DNA from: Oscillospiraceae bacterium
GTDB taxonomy: Bacteria; Bacillota; Clostridia; Oscillospirales; Ruminococcaceae
Assembly (NCBI GenBank): GCA_009776345.1
Contig: WRLS01000036.1
Span: 1-14,248 of the forward strand
Direction: 5' to 3'
DNA length: 14,248 nt
How positions within the stretch are numbered: position 1 is the first letter of the stretch; every line of letters begins with the position of its first letter. The notes below the pieces were generated by a model. It was given only the letters and a program-made list of their open reading frames with translations. It was not told the DNA's origin and searched no databases. Of this stretch, positions 1-5,999 are shown in pieces. Both the position numbers and the translations under genes were made by a program.

Positions 1-54
1 CGGAAGACTATATATGTAAGCCACTTCGCAAAAATATAAAAGCGCAATTTGCAT
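1..54 (-). CDS. N-terminal fragment of the gene downstream of cmk (possibly plsC)
   Basis: On the minus strand an ATG at 54 opens 18 sense codons that run off the window edge without a stop. The peptide starts MQIALLYFCEVAYIYSLP and is hydrophobic, as expected for the start of a membrane-associated protein. An AAGGA (minus strand, bases 64-60) lies 5 nt before the ATG and overlaps the cmk stop codon, so translation is probably coupled to cmk. In many Clostridia the gene after cmk is plsC (1-acyl-glycerol-3-phosphate acyltransferase), and that is the inferred identity. Eighteen residues cannot prove it. The existence of a gene here is better supported than its name. Confidence 0.45.
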   Translation of the reverse strand, partial: MQIALLYFCEVAYIYSLP

Positions 55-62
55 CACAATCC

Positions 63-740
63 TTAATATTGCATACTGTCCCGTATTATTTGCAAAACCG
101 CCGCCACGGATTTTTCAAGCTCAAACCCCGTGGTGTCAAGCAGCACGGCATCCTCCGCCCTGCGAAGCGGCGCGGTAGAACGGTTTTCGTCCTGCGCGTC
201 GCGTCCGCGTATGTCCTGCAGGATCTTATTATAGCTTACCGCTTCGCCTTTTGCAATATGTTCTTCATAACGGCGGCGGGCGCGTTCCTCCGGCGCGGCG
301 GTCAGAAATATTTTGACCCGCGCTTCCGGCAGTACAACCGTGCCGATATCCCTTCCGTCCATCACAACGCTGTGGCGTTTTGCCATATCCCGCTGCAGGT
401 CAAGCAAAAACGCGCGGACCTGCGGCATTGCGGAAACATCAGACGCCGCCATGCCCATTTCCGGGCGGCGGATCTCCGCGCTGACATCCTCGCCGTTCAG
501 ATATATGCGCTGCCCGCCGTTTTCGTAGCCAAGCGTGATTTTTATCCCGCTCAGCAAACCGGCAAGCGCGGCGGGATCCTTTGTTCCAACCCCGGAGCGC
601 AAAGCGTGAAGCCCCACCGCCCTGTACATCGCCCCGGTATCAACGTAAATACAGCCGAGCGCCTTTGCCGCCGCCTTTGCTATAGTGCTTTTGCCCGCGC
701 CCGCAGGCCCATCGATTGCGATTGCTGTTATTTCAGGCAT
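63..740 (-). CDS. cmk: Cytidylate (CMP/dCMP) kinase
   Basis: Phosphorylates CMP and dCMP with ATP in the cytoplasm, feeding CDP/dCDP to RNA, DNA and phospholipid synthesis. The 225-residue length is normal for bacterial Cmk. A P-loop GPAGAGKST lies at residues 11-19, followed by the family-typical VDTGAMYRA (residues 33-41), DGRDIGT at 128-134, and the late R-x-R-D segment (IRGRDAQDENR, about 177-187) that forms the phosphate-binding lid. The ATG at 740 is preceded by AGGGGGA about 8 nt upstream. The gene lies 12 bp downstream of the flavoprotein gene and the probable plsC start follows at 54, an order common in Clostridia, so the three are probably one transcript. The stop is TAA. Confidence 0.97.
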   Translation of the reverse strand: MPEITAIAIDGPAGAGKSTIAKAAAKALGCIYVDTGAMYRAVGLHALRSGVGTKDPAALAGLLSGIKITLGYENGGQRIYLNGEDVSAEIRRPEMGMAASDVSAMPQVRAFLLDLQRDMAKRHSVVMDGRDIGTVVLPEARVKIFLTAAPEERARRRYEEHIAKGEAVSYNKILQDIRGRDAQDENRSTAPLRRAEDAVLLDTTGFELEKSVAAVLQIIRDSMQY

Positions 741-752
741 TGCGGTGTCCCC

Positions 753-1982
753 CTAATCATTTAAATGCATGGCCGCCAGATACCCCGTACTGAACGCGAT
801 CTGTAAATTAAAGCCGCCGGTGTACGCGTCCACATCCAGCACCTCCCCGGCAAAGGACAGTCCGCCCACAAGCTTTGACTGCATCGTGGCGGGGTTTATC
901 TCACGGACGTCTACACCGCCGGAGGTCACGACGGCTTCCTCAATCGGGCGGAACGCCTTTGGCGTGACCGTAAGGTTTTTGAGAAGCGCGGTAAACCCCC
1001 GTCGCTGTTCTTTTGTAATTTGATGGACCTTTGTCCCCGCCCCGATCCCGGAAAGCTTTACCGCCGCGGGGATTAGTTTTCTCGGTAGGAGCGCCCCTAA
1101 CGCGTTTATGAAATCGCGGCTTTGATTGGCGGCAAAATCCCGCAACAGGCGCGCGTCAAGCTGTTCTGCGGCAAGCCCGGGCTTTAAGTCTATAACAAGC
1201 CGGTACTGCCCTATCCCGCCGCGCATATGTGCGGACGCGCTCAGCACAAGCGGCCCCGATACGCCGAAATGCGTGAACAGCAGTTCCCCAAGCTCACTGA
1301 ACAGCGGCTTCTTTTTGCCTTCCTTGTAAAGGGAGAGCGTCACATTTTTTATTGTCAAGCCCATCAGCTCTTTGCACCAAGGCTCGTTTGATATAATCGG
1401 CACCAAGGACGGGCGCAGCTCCGTGACGGTATGCCCTGCCTGCGCGGCGAAACGGTAGCCGTCGCCGGTTGAGCCGGTCAGCGGATAGCTCGCGCCGCCT
1501 GTCGCAACTACTACAGACTTCGCATAAACCTGCCCGCCGCCGGTTTCAACCCCGCAAATTTTCCCGTCACTTATCATAAGCCCGGTACAATTGCAGTGAC
1601 GGGTTTCCGCGCCGCTTTCCGCCGCGAAGCGCACAAGCGCGTCCACGATGTCGGCTGATTTATCCGAAACGGGGAAAACCCTGTTCCCTCGCTCGGTTTT
1701 CAGCGGGACGCCCAGCCTTTCAAACAGCGCGATTGTGTCCGCACTGCCGAACGCCGTATACGCGCTGTAGAGGAAGCGCCCGTTTTTTGTCACGGCGCGG
1801 ATAAACTCATCCCTACTACAGTTGTTGGTCACGTTACAGCGGCCCTTCCCGGTGATCATAAGCTTCCTGCCCGGGCGCCCCATCTTTTCAATCAACAGAA
1901 CTTTTTTGCCCCTGCCCGCCGCAAATCCCGCGCAGAGCAGGCCGGCGGCGCCGCCGCCGATTATAGCTGTGTCATATATCAT
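753..1982 (-). CDS. HI0933/BaiN-family FAD-dependent oxidoreductase
   Basis: A 409-residue flavoprotein of the HI0933 family (annotated variously as BaiN-like or aminoacetone oxidase family). The physiological substrate of most members is unknown, so no reaction is assigned. The N-terminal dinucleotide-binding motif is IIGGGAAG (residues 7-14), followed by the family signature GRKLMITGKGRCNVTNN (about 38-54). ATGGASYPLTGSTGDGYRFA lies mid-protein. The C-terminal GGLSFAGEVLDVDAYTGGFN and LQIAFSTGYLAA complete the FAD site. Length is typical. The ATG at 1982 has a GGGGG about 9 nt upstream. The stop is TAG, only 12 bp before the cmk ATG and in the same frame, with no other stop between, so readthrough would fuse the two proteins. 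Nothing indicates that this happens. Confidence 0.93.
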   Translation of the reverse strand: MIYDTAIIGGGAAGLLCAGFAAGRGKKVLLIEKMGRPGRKLMITGKGRCNVTNNCSRDEFIRAVTKNGRFLYSAYTAFGSADTIALFERLGVPLKTERGNRVFPVSDKSADIVDALVRFAAESGAETRHCNCTGLMISDGKICGVETGGGQVYAKSVVVATGGASYPLTGSTGDGYRFAAQAGHTVTELRPSLVPIISNEPWCKELMGLTIKNVTLSLYKEGKKKPLFSELGELLFTHFGVSGPLVLSASAHMRGGIGQYRLVIDLKPGLAAEQLDARLLRDFAANQSRDFINALGALLPRKLIPAAVKLSGIGAGTKVHQITKEQRRGFTALLKNLTVTPKAFRPIEEAVVTSGGVDVREINPATMQSKLVGGLSFAGEVLDVDAYTGGFNLQIAFSTGYLAAMHLND

Positions 1983-2058
1983 ATATCGCAGCCCCCGCCG
2001 ACTTTATTTCTGCATTTTGCAATCTCACGGCAAACGTGTGAAAAAACACACAAAACCT

Positions 2059-2084
2059 GTAGGGGACGCACACCCGGGCGTCCC
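2059..2084 (+). repeat. GTAG-edged hairpin repeat (GGGACG stem)
   Basis: GTAG followed by a GGGACGC...GCGTCCC stem (2063-2084), then CGAAATTACC. The same right flank follows the hairpin at 2390-2415, which shows that stem and flank travel together as one repeat. Confidence 0.7.
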
Positions 2085-2115
2085 GAAATTACCTCAACGT
2101 TATATTCGATGCATC

Positions 2116-2138
2116 GTAAGGGCGGCAACCTGCCGCCC
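2116..2138 (+). repeat. GTAA-edged hairpin repeat (GGGCGGCA stem)
   Basis: GTAA followed by a perfect 8-bp stem GGGCGGCA / TGCCGCCC with loop ACC. It has the same stem as the hairpin at 13341-13359. A 10-bp palindrome CGATGCATCG (2107-2116) adjoins it. Confidence 0.65.
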
Positions 2139-2189
2139 GCATTATACGGCACAACACATTAATTTGCCGGCGGCAATCCTCCGAACAAT

Positions 2190-2205
2190 TGTTTCACGTG
2201 AAACA
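2190..2205. promoter_or_regulatory. parS: parS site (perfect 16-bp consensus)
   Basis: Exact TGTTTCACGTGAAACA, the ParB (Spo0J) binding consensus established in Bacillus subtilis and conserved across Firmicutes. It is the core of a 22-bp perfect palindrome (2187-2208, arms extended by AATT). A T-tract and a GTAG-edged hairpin unit follow, with the GTAG beginning 8 nt after the site. The sequence match is certain. ParB occupancy is inferred. An alternative is that palindrome plus T-tract acts as a weak terminator. Confidence 0.8.
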
Positions 2206-2213
2206 ATTTTTAT

Positions 2214-2289
2214 GTAGGGTCGGGGTTCCATCCCCGACCGATAATATCCGGTTGCCTGTAAACGGGCGGGCACACAGGCCCGCCCCTAC
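2214..2289. repeat. Composite head-to-head hairpin pair, 76 bp
   Basis: Starts with GTAGGG and ends with CCTAC. The left hairpin is GGTCGGGG-ttccat-CCCCGACC (2218-2239). The right one is GGGCGGGC-acacag-GCCCGCCC (2264-2285) in inverted orientation. The whole resembles two other units at 13337-13413 and 13433-13511 in length and edges, like the paired REP units of BIME elements. It lies in the 448-bp gene-free stretch 1983-2430. Confidence 0.7.
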
Positions 2290-2302
2290 GGCGTTTCGCG
2301 CA

Positions 2303-2380
2303 GGTTTCAGGTTTCAGGAAAAGGACGGTACGACAAATTTCTTACCTTCCTAAATCCTCATTCCTAAAACCTAAATCCTG
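2303..2380. repeat. Short degenerate direct repeats
   Basis: A 7-bp period (GGTTTCA twice, around 2303-2318) and two copies of CCTAAATCCT (in 2349-2379) lie between hairpin units. They look like slippage-type simple repeats. No coding or RNA function is visible. Confidence 0.4.
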
Positions 2381-2389
2381 CCGCAGGCC

Positions 2390-2415
2390 GTAGGGGACGG
2401 CGTCCTCGACGTCCC
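2390..2415 (+). repeat. GTAG-edged hairpin repeat (GGGACG stem)
   Basis: GTAG followed by GGGACG...CGTCCC (2394-2415) and then CGAAATTACC, the same flank as at 2085-2094. It lies just past the methyltransferase stop codon, but no T-tract follows in that gene's direction, so it is not a standard terminator. Confidence 0.65.
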
Positions 2416-2430
2416 GAAATTACCGGACAA

Positions 2431-3267
2431 TCATCTTTTCCATATCTGCTTACGGTAGCGGTAAACATTACCGCCGCCGTTGCCGATATACTGCATTTTC
2501 TCCCAGCCCCGCGCGGCAAGCTCATCATGTTTTTCTTCGCCAACCCTGCCATCGCTTTGGGGAGTATCATCTCCCGGGCAACCGAGCAGCCATCCGCCGG
2601 GTTTGCACACTCGTGTAAACTCAGCTAACTCCGCATCCCAATCCTCGCCAAAAACATGGCCGGACATCACTACATCAAATGTGCAGTCCGGGAACGGCAG
2701 CTCTGTAACAATTCCGTCCAGTACGCGGACATTTTTAATGCCTTCCCGAGCGATTTTGTCACGCATAAATTCACGCATCGTCCCAACAGGCTCGCTCGCG
2801 TAAACCCACGCGGCTTTTTCGGCGGCGGCGAAAGTTAATCGGCCCGACCCCGCACCGACATCCAACACGGTTTTACCCGTCAAATCCGCAAGGCTAAACA
2901 AACGCCCTTTGTCCCAGCCGCGAATAAAGTCACAATTTACCGCCATTTTTTCCGGCGTTGTGTAAATAGTGAAGTCTTCAACGCTTATTAGGGCATAAAC
3001 CTCCGCCTTGCGTATTTCATCTGCATCCGTCAGCGTCGGCGCGGCATTCGTTATTTCATCAATCAATGCCGCACACTCCGGGCAGCGCCGCTTGAAATAC
3101 CACGCAACCGCAGGGTTCGCGTTCAGCGCGACGCCCATGCTGCGCTTCCACTCATCTTTTTCATTGCGCCAGCCGCCCATTTTCATCATCAAGCGAATCT
3201 GAAACCGCTCTAAGAGCAGAAAACTGTTGAAGGAATAATCCTCCGGGTTAATCCAACCGAGTGCCAT
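2431..3267 (-). CDS. Class I SAM-dependent methyltransferase
   Basis: A cytoplasmic methyltransferase of 278 residues; the substrate cannot be read from the sequence. Residues 1-75 form a conserved N-terminal region with a CPEC pair (C62, C65). The Rossmann-like SAM domain follows: motif I VLDVGAGSG at 134-142, the acidic residue E159 that would contact the SAM ribose, LPFPDCTFDVVMSGHVFGE at about 190-208 (motifs II/III), and KPGGWLLGCPG at 222-232. The ATG at 3267 was chosen because AGGAGG lies 7 nt upstream. A GTG 20 codons further upstream (3327) has an SD directly abutting it and would add residues that overlap the leader hairpins. The gene is preceded by a leader ORF and an SD-hiding hairpin, suggesting translational control. 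It may be a drug- or stress-responsive methyltransferase, but that is inference. Confidence 0.85.
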   Translation of the reverse strand: MALGWINPEDYSFNSFLLLERFQIRLMMKMGGWRNEKDEWKRSMGVALNANPAVAWYFKRRCPECAALIDEITNAAPTLTDADEIRKAEVYALISVEDFTIYTTPEKMAVNCDFIRGWDKGRLFSLADLTGKTVLDVGAGSGRLTFAAAEKAAWVYASEPVGTMREFMRDKIAREGIKNVRVLDGIVTELPFPDCTFDVVMSGHVFGEDWDAELAEFTRVCKPGGWLLGCPGDDTPQSDGRVGEEKHDELAARGWEKMQYIGNGGGNVYRYRKQIWKR

Positions 3268-3273
3268 AAAAAT

Positions 3274-3292
3274 CCTCCTAATTTGCAGGAGG
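3274..3292 (-). promoter_or_regulatory. SD-sequestering hairpin before the methyltransferase
   Basis: On the minus strand CCTCCT (3292-3287) can pair with AGGAGG (3279-3274) across a 7-nt loop. The AGGAGG is the methyltransferase ribosome binding site, so the stem would block initiation. A GGGAGG inside the upstream leader ORF (3334-3329) could pair with the same CCTCCT (one G-U), giving a competing fold that frees the SD. Pairing was worked out by hand; no energies were computed. Confidence 0.5.
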
Positions 3293-3302
3293 GCTAAATC
3301 AG

Positions 3303-3320
3303 CGCGTTCCTCAGAACGCG
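3303..3320 (-). promoter_or_regulatory. Leader hairpin spanning the leader-ORF stop codon
   Basis: A perfect 7-bp stem CGCGTTC / GAACGCG with a 4-nt loop TGAG. The leader ORF's last codons lie in the left arm and its TGA stop lies in the loop, so a terminating or stalled ribosome would melt it. No long T-tract follows, so it is not a simple intrinsic terminator. Confidence 0.5.
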
Positions 3321-3370
3321 TTGTCACTCCTCCCGTTTGTGGTGGTGATGCTGTTCAATGTGTTTTTCAT
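3311..3370 (-). CDS. 19-codon leader peptide upstream of the methyltransferase
   Basis: A short ORF encoding MKNTLNSITTTNGRSDNAF, starting at ATG 3370 and stopping at TGA 3313-3311. GAAAGGA (minus strand 3386-3380) lies 9 nt before the ATG, a good ribosome binding site. It ends 43 bp before the methyltransferase ATG, and its stop codon lies in the loop of the hairpin at 3303-3320. This layout matches translational or transcriptional attenuators, where ribosome pausing on a short peptide changes downstream RNA folding. Three consecutive Thr codons (ACC ACC ACA) stand out. Homology to a known leader was not established. Confidence 0.5.
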   Translation of the reverse strand: MKNTLNSITTTNGRSDNAF

Positions 3371-3416
3371 ATCATTCAGTCCTTTCGGTTTGATATAGAT
3401 CAGAATAGTACACGCT

Positions 3417-3445
3417 AAAAAGCGGGCGGGCATGGAAGCCCGCCC
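3417..3445 (-). terminator. Intrinsic terminator made from a hairpin repeat
   Basis: Read on the minus strand: an 8-bp stem GGGCGGGC / GCCCGCCC with loop TTCCAT, then GC and five T. It lies 17 bp past the stop of the sugar isomerase gene. Stem and loop are identical to the repeat at 13244-13265, so a member of the repeat family is apparently serving as terminator. Confidence 0.7.
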
Positions 3446-3462
3446 CTGCGACGAAACCGCCG

Positions 3463-4899
3463 CTACAGCGAATAATCCCCTTCGCGCCCTGGATGGTCGA
3501 AAACAATGTTGACGCCTTTTTTGGGCTTGTTGAGGTATTTTGCGACCTCGCGGAAAATCTCAAAGTAATTTCCGTACACGCCGCCTACATGGTGGATGTA
3601 TGGGCCGAGGACAAGCTTCTCCTCCCAGCGCTTCCAATCGTCCACCTCAAGCCAGACATATGTGCCGGTTGTGCCGGGGCCTTCACAGGATTTGCCCTCA
3701 CCGCAGAAGAAGTAGTAATCGCCGTCCAGCTCATCCATGCGGAACATGGTGATCGGGCCGGATTTAAGCTCCCAATGCGCTTCGTAGAACGTCCCGCGCG
3801 GCGAAACGACTTTTTTATACTCGGGCTTGACATCCTTGCGGGCAAGGCTCCACGCGAATGGGCCGCCGTGCCAGATAAGCTCGGAGTTGTCGTTTGTCGG
3901 GTGGCGGTAGGTCCAGTCGGCAAGGAAGGGCGATTCATCGCCTAAAGATACGGCTTGGCAGAGAAGCGCGGAAATAGCGCCCCAAACGTCGCACTCACAG
4001 GCGGTCGGAAGGCCGCGGTCGGCAAGCTCGCCCTCAATAGCGCAGGCGGAACCCCTAAGCCCAAGCGCACCGCGAACCCCGCCGCAGTCAAAGGCGGCGC
4101 ATTTACAGTCATTTTCCTTCATGAGCTGCTCAATTGCAAGCGTCCCGGCGGCAACCCCGGCGACATAGCTGTCGTCCTCAAGCGCGGAGCAGTCTATCCT
4201 GCTTTTGAGATCGGCAATATAGTCGGTCAGCTCTTTGCCGTTCTCCTCTTTGATTTGAGCCGCGCGGTTGCCAATCGCCGCAAGCCCGATCGGCTTTACG
4301 GAAATATTAAAGTTTTGGATCAGCGCAAGCTGGTTGTGGAATACGCTGTAGAACCCGGCGGGGCGGTCGCCGATTTCCGCTACATTAAGGTTGCGCACAG
4401 CTTTCAGTGCCGCGGCGACGCGGACGAATTTTTCAAACCCGCGCACGAAATCGGGGCTGTCCGCCTCGCAGTTCCAAATATAGCTGAAGGACACGCCGTA
4501 ATTCCGCAAAACCTTGGCGGCGGCGAAGATCCCGCATTGGGTTTCCTTCTCGCGGCGCTCGTATGTAGACAGCTTGTCGCGGGAGCCCCAGATCAGCACA
4601 GGGAGGTTGAACGCCTTTGCTACGCCGGTTACGCAGTATTCCTCGCCGAAATCGCAGAACGGGAAGAACAGGGCGTCTACCTTGGCGGCGGTGAATTTGT
4701 CGACTACCTTGGGGATATCCGTAAGGTACGACCCCATGCCTTGCTCGCAGATGTCGTCTACATCCACGAATTCGACATAATCCGGCATCTGCGCGCGTAT
4801 AATCGGCATGATGATATCATACTCCGCGCGTGCCGTCTGCCAGTTGAAAACGATGCGCTTAGTTGGCATCAAACCGATTTTGATCTTTTCCTTTTTCAT
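3463..4899 (-). CDS. L-fucose/L-arabinose isomerase-family protein
   Basis: A 478-residue cytoplasmic protein resembling the FucI-related group COG2407, metal-dependent aldose-ketose isomerases or relatives; the true sugar is unknown. The N-terminal half has the alternating Rossmann-like pattern of this fold (FVDVDDI near 44-50, DALFFPFCDFGEEY near 75-88, VLIWGSRDKLSTYERRE near 101-117). The C-terminal half carries ECDVWGAISALL (E302), ADWTYRHPTNDNSELIWHGGPF (D328, H344) and GPYIHHVGGVYGNY (H436/H437), which are plausible metal or substrate ligands by analogy with FucI/AraA. The ATG at 4899 follows GGGGAAGG. The stop is TAG. It is divergent from a sugar epimerase and a hydroxyacid dehydrogenase, which points to a shared sugar or sugar-acid pathway. 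No kinase, aldolase, transporter or regulator gene lies nearby. Confidence 0.8.
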   Translation of the reverse strand: MKKEKIKIGLMPTKRIVFNWQTARAEYDIIMPIIRAQMPDYVEFVDVDDICEQGMGSYLTDIPKVVDKFTAAKVDALFFPFCDFGEEYCVTGVAKAFNLPVLIWGSRDKLSTYERREKETQCGIFAAAKVLRNYGVSFSYIWNCEADSPDFVRGFEKFVRVAAALKAVRNLNVAEIGDRPAGFYSVFHNQLALIQNFNISVKPIGLAAIGNRAAQIKEENGKELTDYIADLKSRIDCSALEDDSYVAGVAAGTLAIEQLMKENDCKCAAFDCGGVRGALGLRGSACAIEGELADRGLPTACECDVWGAISALLCQAVSLGDESPFLADWTYRHPTNDNSELIWHGGPFAWSLARKDVKPEYKKVVSPRGTFYEAHWELKSGPITMFRMDELDGDYYFFCGEGKSCEGPGTTGTYVWLEVDDWKRWEEKLVLGPYIHHVGGVYGNYFEIFREVAKYLNKPKKGVNIVFDHPGREGDYSL

Positions 4900-4949
4900 T
4901 CGCCTTCCCCTTTTTGCCGTTATCGGCTGTTAATATAAATCTTACATAT

Positions 4950-4978
4950 AATATATCATTTATAGATAGAAAAAACAA
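4950..4978 (-). promoter_or_regulatory. Predicted sigma-A promoter for the isomerase gene
   Basis: On the minus strand TTGTTT (4978-4973), a 17-bp spacer, then TATATT (4955-4950). It lies in the AT-rich 174-180 bp divergent region, about 50 bp before the start codon. No clear operator palindrome was seen. Confidence 0.5.
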
Positions 4979-5017
4979 TAGAAAAAACTTTTTACCGCTC
5001 ATACAAATACGCGCCTG

Positions 5018-5045
5018 TTGCTTTTTTACCGTGCTTTGATATAAT
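5018..5045 (+). promoter_or_regulatory. Predicted sigma-A promoter for the epimerase-dehydrogenase operon
   Basis: TTGCTT (5018-5023), a 16-bp spacer, and a consensus TATAAT (5040-5045). This predicts a short leader of roughly 25-30 nt before the ATG at 5080. Confidence 0.65.
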
Positions 5046-5079
5046 ATAGTACATACAGCAAAACGGAAGGTGGATGCAA

Positions 5080-5997
5080 ATGCGCGAACCAATCGGCAAG
5101 TATTTCAAGGTCGGCATAATCGAATTTATGGCGTATCCCGCCGGTCTGCGGGGGGAGGACGCGGATATTTTAGAACGTGTCAAGAGGATCGCCTATGACG
5201 ATTACTTCGATACGGTGGAGCTTACTTGGATAAAAGACAGCGATGCGCGGGAAAAGACCGCAAAGCTCCTGGATACGGCAAAGATGACGGTATGCTACGG
5301 CGCGCAGCCGCGCCTGCTCACAACAAGGCTGAACCCGAACCACACCGACGAGGCGGAGCGCGAAAAAGCACAGGCGACGCTGATGGAGGCGATAGACGAA
5401 GCATATTTGCTTGGTGCGAAGGGCATCGCGTTTTTATCCGGCAAATGGGACGAAAAGACGAAAGCTTTTGCGTATTCCCAGCTTCTCAAAACCACGCGCA
5501 ATCTGTGCGGGTACGCCAAAACAAAGGGCATGATGATAGAGCTTGAAGTTTTTGACTACGACATCGCGAAGGCATCGCTGATCGGGGCGGCGCCGCTTGC
5601 GGCAAGGTTCGCGGCGGACGTGCGCGAAACCCACAGCAATTTCGGCTTGCTTATCGACCTCAGCCACATCCCGATGACCTACGAAACCCCGGAATTTACC
5701 GTGCGCACATTGCGCCCGTATCTCACGCATTTCCACATCGGCAATACTGTTTGCACGGACCCGTCCGCCGTCGGCTACGGTGATGAGCATCAGCGGTTCG
5801 GTTTCCCCGGCGGCAGCAACGATGTGCCGGAGCTTCTGGCTTTCCTGCGCGCGCTCAAAAATGAAGGCTTCTTTAACGCGGACGACCCCTATGTGCTGTC
5901 GTTTGAGGTAAAGCCCTGGCAGGATGAGGACCCCGAAGCCGTAATCGTAAATGCAAAACGCACACTAAACCGCGCCTGGGCGCTTTTGGAGGACTGA
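5080..5997 (+). CDS. Sugar phosphate isomerase/epimerase (xylose isomerase-like TIM barrel)
   Basis: A 305-residue single-domain TIM barrel of the AP-endonuclease-2/xylose isomerase-like superfamily. It is likely a metal-dependent isomerase or epimerase acting on a sugar or keto-sugar; the substrate is unknown. Barrel strands ending in candidate metal ligands are visible: DTVELTW (E47), MMIELEVFDYD (E154/E156), GLLIDLSHIPM (D193), LTHFHIGN (H217/H219) and LSFEVKPW (E276). GYGDEHQRFGFPGG (about 232-245) is the usual loop before the last strands. ATG codons occur at 5074 and 5080. The AGGTGG at 5068-5073 sits 6 nt before the second, so 5080 is preferred. The downstream dehydrogenase starts 2 bp after the stop, so they are one operon. 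Confidence 0.82.
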   Translation: MREPIGKYFKVGIIEFMAYPAGLRGEDADILERVKRIAYDDYFDTVELTWIKDSDAREKTAKLLDTAKMTVCYGAQPRLLTTRLNPNHTDEAEREKAQATLMEAIDEAYLLGAKGIAFLSGKWDEKTKAFAYSQLLKTTRNLCGYAKTKGMMIELEVFDYDIAKASLIGAAPLAARFAADVRETHSNFGLLIDLSHIPMTYETPEFTVRTLRPYLTHFHIGNTVCTDPSAVGYGDEHQRFGFPGGSNDVPELLAFLRALKNEGFFNADDPYVLSFEVKPWQDEDPEAVIVNAKRTLNRAWALLED

Positions 5998-5999
5998 AA

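Noticed and set aside
3268..3327. GTG at 3327 as start of the methyltransferase, adding 20 residues
   Set aside because: The candidate SD directly abuts the GTG, the added residues lie over two hairpins, and the ATG at 3267 has an ideal AGGAGG at 7 nt.
3955..4938. Open frame of 327 codons on the plus strand inside the sugar isomerase gene
   Set aside because: It is antisense to a protein with recognisable isomerase motifs. It reflects GC-rich third codon positions and has no SD or protein pattern of its own.
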